Positions 58,473-64,000 of a stretch of DNA of 64,000 bases are shown here, in pieces; position 1 is the first letter of the stretch, and every line of letters begins with the position of its first letter. The notes beneath the pieces are model-generated. The model had not been told where the DNA came from. It saw nothing but the letters and a program-made list of their open reading frames with translations, and searched no databases. Source of the DNA: Madurella fahalii (Eukaryota > Ascomycota > Sordariomycetes > Sordariales). A program made the position numbers and the translations under genes. The DNA lies in the NCBI GenBank assembly GCA_029876055.1, contig CM056876.1, positions 4,526,001 to 4,590,000 on the forward strand. The letters run 5' to 3'.

Positions 58473-61400
58473 TCAAGACCAGCAACAACGACAAAGAAAC
58501 AAGTTGGCTAATGCATGCCATAACGATCCACAACAACCACGACGCTTTGGGCTTGGGGAGCGCGATGCCTGTCGTCGGCCGCGGGTGTGGCGAGGTATGC
58601 TGTCCATTTCAATGCCGCCCTCATTCTGAGGCTGTGGATGTCCGGTTACGGAGTGGGGATTGCCAGGCGGTGGTGCTGGGTAAGGCACCACCTCCCTGCC
58701 CTCCACTGGGGCCGGTATGAGGGCCCTTGTGTTCGGTGGAACCTCAGGCTCATCCTTGTCCACATCGCTACTGGGAGATTCGGTTGGGGGTCGAATCGAG
58801 GCTGCACATGTTCTCGTAGGCCAGTTGTTTTCCGGTTCTTGCCCATCTTGGCCATGCTCGGACCCCGGAACTGACGGAGGTTGTCCCGACCCCGCAGAGC
58901 CGGATGGCTGCGGTGTCGGTAGGGAATCTTCTCCGGTGTCTACCCCACAACCTGCCGGCGGCGTCGTTGGCGCCCCCGTCCCTGGTGTGCCTGGCAGGGG
59001 TTTCCCTTTGGTTTCTTTGCTCCTGAGTGGTCGGAAGAGAATGTCATCTAACCTGAGTCGACTCACATCCTCGGGATACGGCAGCCTTGGCCACCTCCTG
59101 AACAACCACCACACTTCGGTCCAACAGATGGTATGATGCTGGTTCTTGTCTTCCAAACTTTGCTGGCGGGTGATGTCCGCCGAAGAGTTGTGCTGGGTTA
59201 CAGATGGGTAACCTGCGTCACTTAAATGCTTTGACCAACACAGGGCCGCGTATCGGGCAAATGCATATCTATCGACTCTAGTGCGAATCTTGTCTTCCCA
59301 TCTCGCGGGGCCGTCATCTCGCGGGTCAAACGGAGGCCCGGAGTCGGCAAAATATTCCATGGTTAAATATGCGACACAGATATTGCCGAGAATGACGTGT
59401 GATTGCTCCGTTGCCAGGTAGAAATCTTGGTGAAATGGAATAATCCAGTCCGGGTGCTCTCGCCTCAGCACTTCTGTTGGGGTGGTCAGATACTGCGAGA
59501 GGCTGCTGTGGACGGGCTCGATCCCGTCCCCGGAAAACCTGAGGAGCTGGCCGCACAGCTTGTACAGCACCATCTTAGTAGCCGCGGCGGGCATGAGATT
59601 GTCCTGCAGCCGGTCATGCTCTGTGACAGCATTTGGGTGTCTGTCTCGGATCTTAGCCATTGCTAGACCGATGTTCAGCTCCTCGGCTCGGAGAGTTTCC
59701 TGACGAAACGCAATCCACCTGAACACAGCTTTTGTGTTGTAGTGACCCCCCCATTTCCTCTTGATACGCCCGAGGATCGAGTCATAGAGCTCTGCTAGCG
59801 TTCTTGGGAGGCTCTGAAGCTGTTCGGTCAGTTCGCTTCTTGTGGGCAGCCTGTGTTCAAGATCGGCCACCATTACCATGGCCCATAGATACACGCCGTT
59901 GGCCCCTCTGACGAGCTCTTTGCACACCATATTTCGGAAGTCCGGCGGATAGTTTGCGTAGCCGGCAAACACATCAAGCTTTTTCTTAACCGTAATAAGC
60001 ATATCCTTTGAAGTGTCCTTAGCCATGATTGTGTATCGCAGGAACTTGTGCTTGTAGTTCTCCAAACTTGCACAGGGCCGAGACAGTATAAGCAGATGCA
60101 AGGAACCGGACGCCGCGTGCCAACTGGACCTCACATTGCTATCGCATTGCTCGAACAAGGTGAGAAAGTAGTCCTGCTCGCCGTCGCCAATCTCATCGAA
60201 CCCGTCGATAACGACCACTACCCGCCTCCTCTCCGCGCACACCAGTTCGGGGATTATTCGGACCCATAGCGTACTAAGCTCATCCAAGGTCCAAATGTCG
60301 GCAACCTTGTCGGCATTCGCGGCCTCGTCGAGCTTGTCGGCGGCAAATTTGTTGATTAAGACGGGGTGTGCCTTGAATACTTGATGAATGGTCGATCGTA
60401 AAATGGCAACGCAGGTGTTGCGGTCCGGAAGGGAACCATTGAGGAAACATTGGAGTACTTCTGTTCTCGCATCCCTGACTGTGTTGGCTGTGATGTATCT
60501 GGCTAGGTATGTTTTGCCACATGCCAGCTCCCCGTCGATCCATAGCCGGGTGCTGCCGGCGAGATGGTTGCGCCACTTGTTGAAGTCGGGTTGCTCCTGG
60601 ATCCAGCTGCAGGTTCCTGGCGTGGGTACGAAACCCAGTTGGTACCGGTGGAATCTCTCCGGACAGAGAGAATTGAGCAATTTACGATGTTGATCGCTGA
60701 CCTCTAAGGGTTCCGCAAGTGGTTAGTCCAGTTGCTTGTGCGAATGCGATGGTCGTGGCGGACGGGAACGTACGTTTTGTCACAGGGGATGCCTCTACTA
60801 GACGTTGCAGCATTCTCCCAACCTTCTTGAAATGGTCCCTGTCTGCCTCGCCGAACTGACAGATTCCGTGATGATCGCCACTCAATATGTCGTACTCTTC
60901 CCCATCATGATGGAGCCGGCCTTTGTCCCTGTCTACGATCTATGCCGCGGGGGATAGGTGACTAAGTAAGCAGGAGGGTTGCAAAACGCGGTATCAAGCT
61001 TAGAAATGGAGACTGACCACACGGCCCAGCTTCTCTGTCTCATGTTCCTCGACAAAACTGATGACTTTCAATCCGCGATGGATGACAAGCGGCATAAAGT
61101 CCTCGGTTGTATTTGACAGCCATTCAGACTGGCGCTTGATGTCGTCGCGCATTTTCCTGGACGGGCCGAGAGCGCTGGCGTGGCGGCAGGTAATCACGTC
61201 TGACACAAACTGCTGCCAGTGGTCCTGTTCCTGGCCGTAGTGGGGAGTAGCAAAAAAAACCTGGGAAATGAGAAGAGCGGTTATTATATTGCTGCCAATC
61301 TGGATTGGGGGTGACCCTACGACGCCACACACCGATCCGGCGATGAACTCGTACCGCTCAGCATCGTTGAAGGCGAGTCGAAGCGCCTAAGAATCGCGGG

Positions 61401-61914
61401 TCAATGGGATTTACTAACTACGGTAGTGACCGATATGGAGCATGGACGGTTTCTTACCTGCTTTATAATGACGCCACCGGAGCTGTGGCCGACGAATACC
61501 AGCGGCCGTAAGGGGGTATTCTCGTCTTCGCGCATGTCGCGGAGCGACACCAGGAGCGACAAGGCATGGTCTCGTATTCTCCTCAGGCCGTTGATGGTTG
61601 CATTGTAGCTCCAAGAGAGAACCCGGCAATTGGGGAGGTAGGCGGGCAGGAAATCTCGATGGCAGGGCCACAGAGTGCCGTTCTTATCCCTGGCTCTCCA
61701 CGTATCTTCGTAGTGGCCGTCCAGCCCGTGGACAAGAACAATGCTGCAACGCGGAGGTGTTAGCACGGCACTTGGCCCCTTGTGTAATGGGCGGCCAGGG
61801 CGGGCCGGAGGGATTGATGAAGATAAAGAGAGTCGGGCTGTGGTATTACTCAACGGTCGAACAGTCCGGCGCATCTATTTCGGAAGGATAGAGCTTGTGT
61901 AGCCTAGCCGTCAT
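58473..61914 (-). CDS. SesB-hydrolase/NACHT NOD-like receptor without C-terminal repeats
   Basis: Predicted 1018 aa in six exons: 61914-61850, 61743-61458, 61386-61321, 61260-61018, 60939-60774, 60703-58473; 3057 nt, in frame. The N-terminal alpha/beta hydrolase of SesB type starts STVDIVLVHGLDGHYEDTW and has the nucleophile elbow VFVGHSSGGVIIKQ (Ser about 109), then VFFATPHYG. A junction motif (TCSWIQEQPDFNKW) leads to the NACHT NTPase: Walker A GELACGKT (333-340) and Walker B RVVVVIDGFDEI (about 436-447). The region after the NTPase has no WD40, ankyrin or TPR repeats. It ends in a Pro/Gly/Ser-rich tail and a Cys-rich hydrophobic end (FLCRCCWS). Fungal NLRs of this class act in conspecific or heterospecific recognition and regulated cell death. 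A lipase or esterase effector role for SesB is inferred. Confidence 0.88.
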
Positions 61915-62564
61915 CGCTGACTTTTTGCCGCCTCTTTAGGGTAATTACAAAGTAAGTTATTTCTATCTCCTCTTCCCCCGTTCTCGCTTGCGACTGTGGA
62001 ATAAATGTTGGAGGGGAGACGACGGCCGTCACTGAGGCAGGGAAACGAGTGAGGCCTCATGGCGGACACAGGAGCGTGCTGCAAAGCCCCACCGATATCG
62101 CCGAACTGCCTCCATGCAAGCCACAGATTGCTAGCTCTGCCCCTCGGCGGACCCGCGACCACTCAGCTGCTGGCCATGAAATACTGACCGTTCAGAGCAA
62201 ACGGTCGTTTCGGTCCGACCTGTGGTCCATGCCGCAATCTCATGCGGACGCCCGTTTCCGGGCTCCGGGCGGCCTCAAAATTTTCATACCCCTGCTGCTT
62301 TTCACCAGATGCCCTGTACATTCAAGGCAGTTTGTGGTCGATCCTCAACTGGAATCGCGCCAGATACCGTATACGTGTGCAGCCAACCATCGAGAGTCTC
62401 TTCAAGTTCTTAATTACCGAAGACCTACTGTTATTTTGAGTACTGAATTTTCTGCTCGTTTCTTACGCCCTTTCGCCCTTTCCGACCGCCCTTCCCGGCC
62501 GTTTTACCCAATTGTCTTTCCGGTTTGAACTTGTTTTCATAGCTCTGCAGCAGCCGTCACCGCC
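61915..62564. promoter_or_regulatory. Shared divergent promoter of NACHT receptor and coiled-coil gene
   Basis: 650 bp separate the two start codons, which point away from each other. Pyrimidine-rich stretches precede the coiled-coil gene (about 62455-62530). No gene within. Confidence 0.5.
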
Positions 62565-63470
62565 ATGGAGCATTCCCCACCAAGTTCGATGTCGGGCCGT
62601 GATCAACGGCGGAGTACACGTTCCCCTCTGAGAAACCCATCGGACTTGCAGCTCGGTGGTTCTACTGCTACGATTTCCGAAACGCGGTGGCCATCGAACC
62701 CAGAGATTGTTGTGAGCCCTGCTTCGGGCCCGGATTTTGGAAACGATGACGCAGACCTGGTGAGCAGGTCCGGCACCGGGACGAACTCACCCCATGCGTC
62801 AACAACCAGAGCCTCTTCTACGTCCCCCGTCTCGCTGCCGGATGATGTAGAGCGACTACTTCAGGATATGAGTCAGGGCTTGACCATCGGACTCGAAAAC
62901 CAAGAGATCCTGATTAAGAAGTTGTTGCGGGAACGTCGGAATCGTAGTCGGGGTGCAGGTGGGCATGCCGGAGAGGATCCCGACAGGGGTCGCGGAAGAG
63001 CAAAGGAAATGGGGAGGAGGAAGGGAAATGTTCGACCGAAGACGAAACAAGGAGAAGAGGAGGAGCTGGACAAAGAACTTCTGGAACAACTTCAAGAGGA
63101 GCGCCATCGGCGCGAGCAGTTGGAGGCTCAACTACAAGAGGAGCGCCAGAAGAACCGCCAACTGATGAAGGAACTGGACAACGAAAAGGCGTTACATGCC
63201 GAGGAGTCGATGAATCTGAAGGCAGTGAAGGACGAGCTCGACCAGGTGAAACAGCTCCACTGGGAAATGAATTACGACTACCAGGACCTCAAAGAGGAAG
63301 TCGGGACTCTCCGGGCAAAGCTAGACCACAGTATCCCTCTCGACGATGGGGACGATGGGGCCAGTCTTCTACGACTGATGAAAAAGACCGCCAGGGAAGC
63401 TGAACTGGAGGAAACAATCAAGGAGTTGCGGCGCAGGCTGAGGGAATTTGAGAAGCGAACGGGCAGGTAG
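62565..63470 (+). CDS. Coiled-coil protein, unknown function
   Basis: Intronless, 301 aa. The first 90 residues are Ser/Thr/Pro-rich and probably disordered. Near 92-118 is a short helix (LPDDVERLLQDMSQGLTIGL). A basic Arg/Gly stretch (about 122-160) follows. Residues 163-300 form a long charged coiled coil (ELLEQLQEERHRREQLEAQL, EERQKNRQLMKELDNEKALH, ETIKELRRRLREFEKRTG). I do not recognise a named family. No signal peptide or membrane segment. Its head-to-head placement with the SesB-NACHT gene suggests shared regulation or a partner role, which is inference only. Confidence 0.65.
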   Translation: MEHSPPSSMSGRDQRRSTRSPLRNPSDLQLGGSTATISETRWPSNPEIVVSPASGPDFGNDDADLVSRSGTGTNSPHASTTRASSTSPVSLPDDVERLLQDMSQGLTIGLENQEILIKKLLRERRNRSRGAGGHAGEDPDRGRGRAKEMGRRKGNVRPKTKQGEEEELDKELLEQLQEERHRREQLEAQLQEERQKNRQLMKELDNEKALHAEESMNLKAVKDELDQVKQLHWEMNYDYQDLKEEVGTLRAKLDHSIPLDDGDDGASLLRLMKKTAREAELEETIKELRRRLREFEKRTGR

Positions 63471-64000
63471 CTAAAGATCAGCGTTGGGTATTCACAGAAA
63501 AGGGCACTCATCCAACGAGTTTAATTGAGTTCATTTCCATGCCGCTACTACGGACCTCTCATTCTTGGTTCTCGAGTATTCACGTTTGACACCTCGCGAG
63601 CTACACCACAGCTGTCTTTCTCCTTGGGCAGCCCTAGCCACGGACCGGGCTCCCACCGGGCTCTGCGCACCTCGAGTGCCCGCAGTAACGTGTCCGGTCA
63701 CCATAGGCAGTTCTCAGCGGGAATCGGATCCAACGCTCTCAGGTTGTTCAACGGGGCTTGTGCAAGCATTGTGCTGCGCCGCGGCAGGTGCCGGTATTTC
63801 TCCATGATTCGACGGGTTCCCTTACATCAACAAGAAACGAAGAGGGAAAAGAAGGGAGGGGAGTGGGGCGGAGTCGGGAAGGGGGATCGCGAGTGGCTGG
63901 CAGCGTTCGGGTACTCATGCATAATGTGGGCGGCAGTGCCCCGAAGAATCTTCGTGTCCGCAATGAGCTCTGCCTAACCACACTTGCGGCTCCTTTCATT
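63471..64000. other. Right flank, no supported gene
   Basis: Open frames at 63525-63977 (plus) and 63748-63999 (minus) overlap and show no domain. The first bases are the 3' region of the coiled-coil gene. Confidence 0.4.

Noticed and set aside
61401..61874. In-frame Met at 61874 as start of the NACHT gene
   Set aside because: The sequence before CSIVLVHGL is an intron with a CTAAC branch point. Splicing from an exon starting at 61914 restores the SesB entry motif TVDIVLVHGL in frame.
1..64000. CRISPR arrays, prokaryotic operons or ribosome-binding sites
   Set aside because: The gene structure is eukaryotic throughout and no regularly spaced direct repeats of CRISPR type were seen.

Overview
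The window comes from a filamentous ascomycete (Pezizomycotina, most likely a Sordariomycete; this is an inference). The signs are genes split by many 48-110 nt introns with GTRNGT donors, CTAAC/CTGAC branch points and YAG acceptors, a fungal highly reducing polyketide synthase (PKS), a coatomer beta-prime gene and a Sec14-family gene of fungal type, mannitol-1-phosphate dehydrogenase, and transposons carrying RIP-like (repeat-induced point mutation) stop codons. All exon joins below were read by eye. For the FAD monooxygenase, MFS transporter, FSH1 hydrolase, PKS, VOC dioxygenase, Sec14, coatomer, mannitol dehydrogenase and NACHT genes the exon lengths sum to a multiple of three.

Layout. 0.3-1.4 kb: a pogo-type DNA transposon remnant. 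3.1-22.7 kb: a candidate secondary-metabolite cluster with a FAD monooxygenase (-), a fungal seven-helix rhodopsin-domain protein (+), a 14-helix-type MFS exporter (+), an FSH1-family serine hydrolase (-), an HR-PKS of KS-AT-DH-cMT-ER-KR-ACP order without a releasing domain (+), and a two-domain VOC extradiol-type dioxygenase (-). The hydrolase and the PKS are divergent over a 1.26 kb promoter. The PKS would build a reduced, possibly C-methylated chain, the FSH1 hydrolase could release it in trans (as LovG does for LovB), the monooxygenase and dioxygenase could tailor it or act on aromatics, and the MFS protein could export it. No pathway regulator is visible. 23.5-32.1 kb: housekeeping genes (MDP1-type HAD phosphatase, CRAL-TRIO/Sec14 protein, coatomer beta-prime, mannitol-1-phosphate 5-dehydrogenase). 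32.1-38.2 kb: 6 kb with no gene I can support.

38.2-55.6 kb is a transposon nest with an AT-rich, RIP-like core. It holds a broken C2H2 zinc-finger gene, Copia gag and LTR pieces, solo LTRs with perfect 5-bp target duplications, three pogo remnants, a Tad-like LINE tail, and one decayed Copia element sitting inside a pogo element. It also holds two 391-392 bp elements with 92-bp terminal repeats, 5-bp target duplications, a primer site and a polypurine tract: these are TRIMs (terminal-repeat retrotransposons in miniature). They carry tRNA-like A- and B-box sequences and share their primer site with the Copia element. A small gene for a secreted cysteine-rich peptide with a Kex2-type site lies in the same zone.

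55.6-63.5 kb: a large secreted protein with SnoaL-like modules, a SesB-hydrolase/NACHT NOD-like receptor without C-terminal repeats, and, head-to-head with the receptor, a coiled-coil protein gene.
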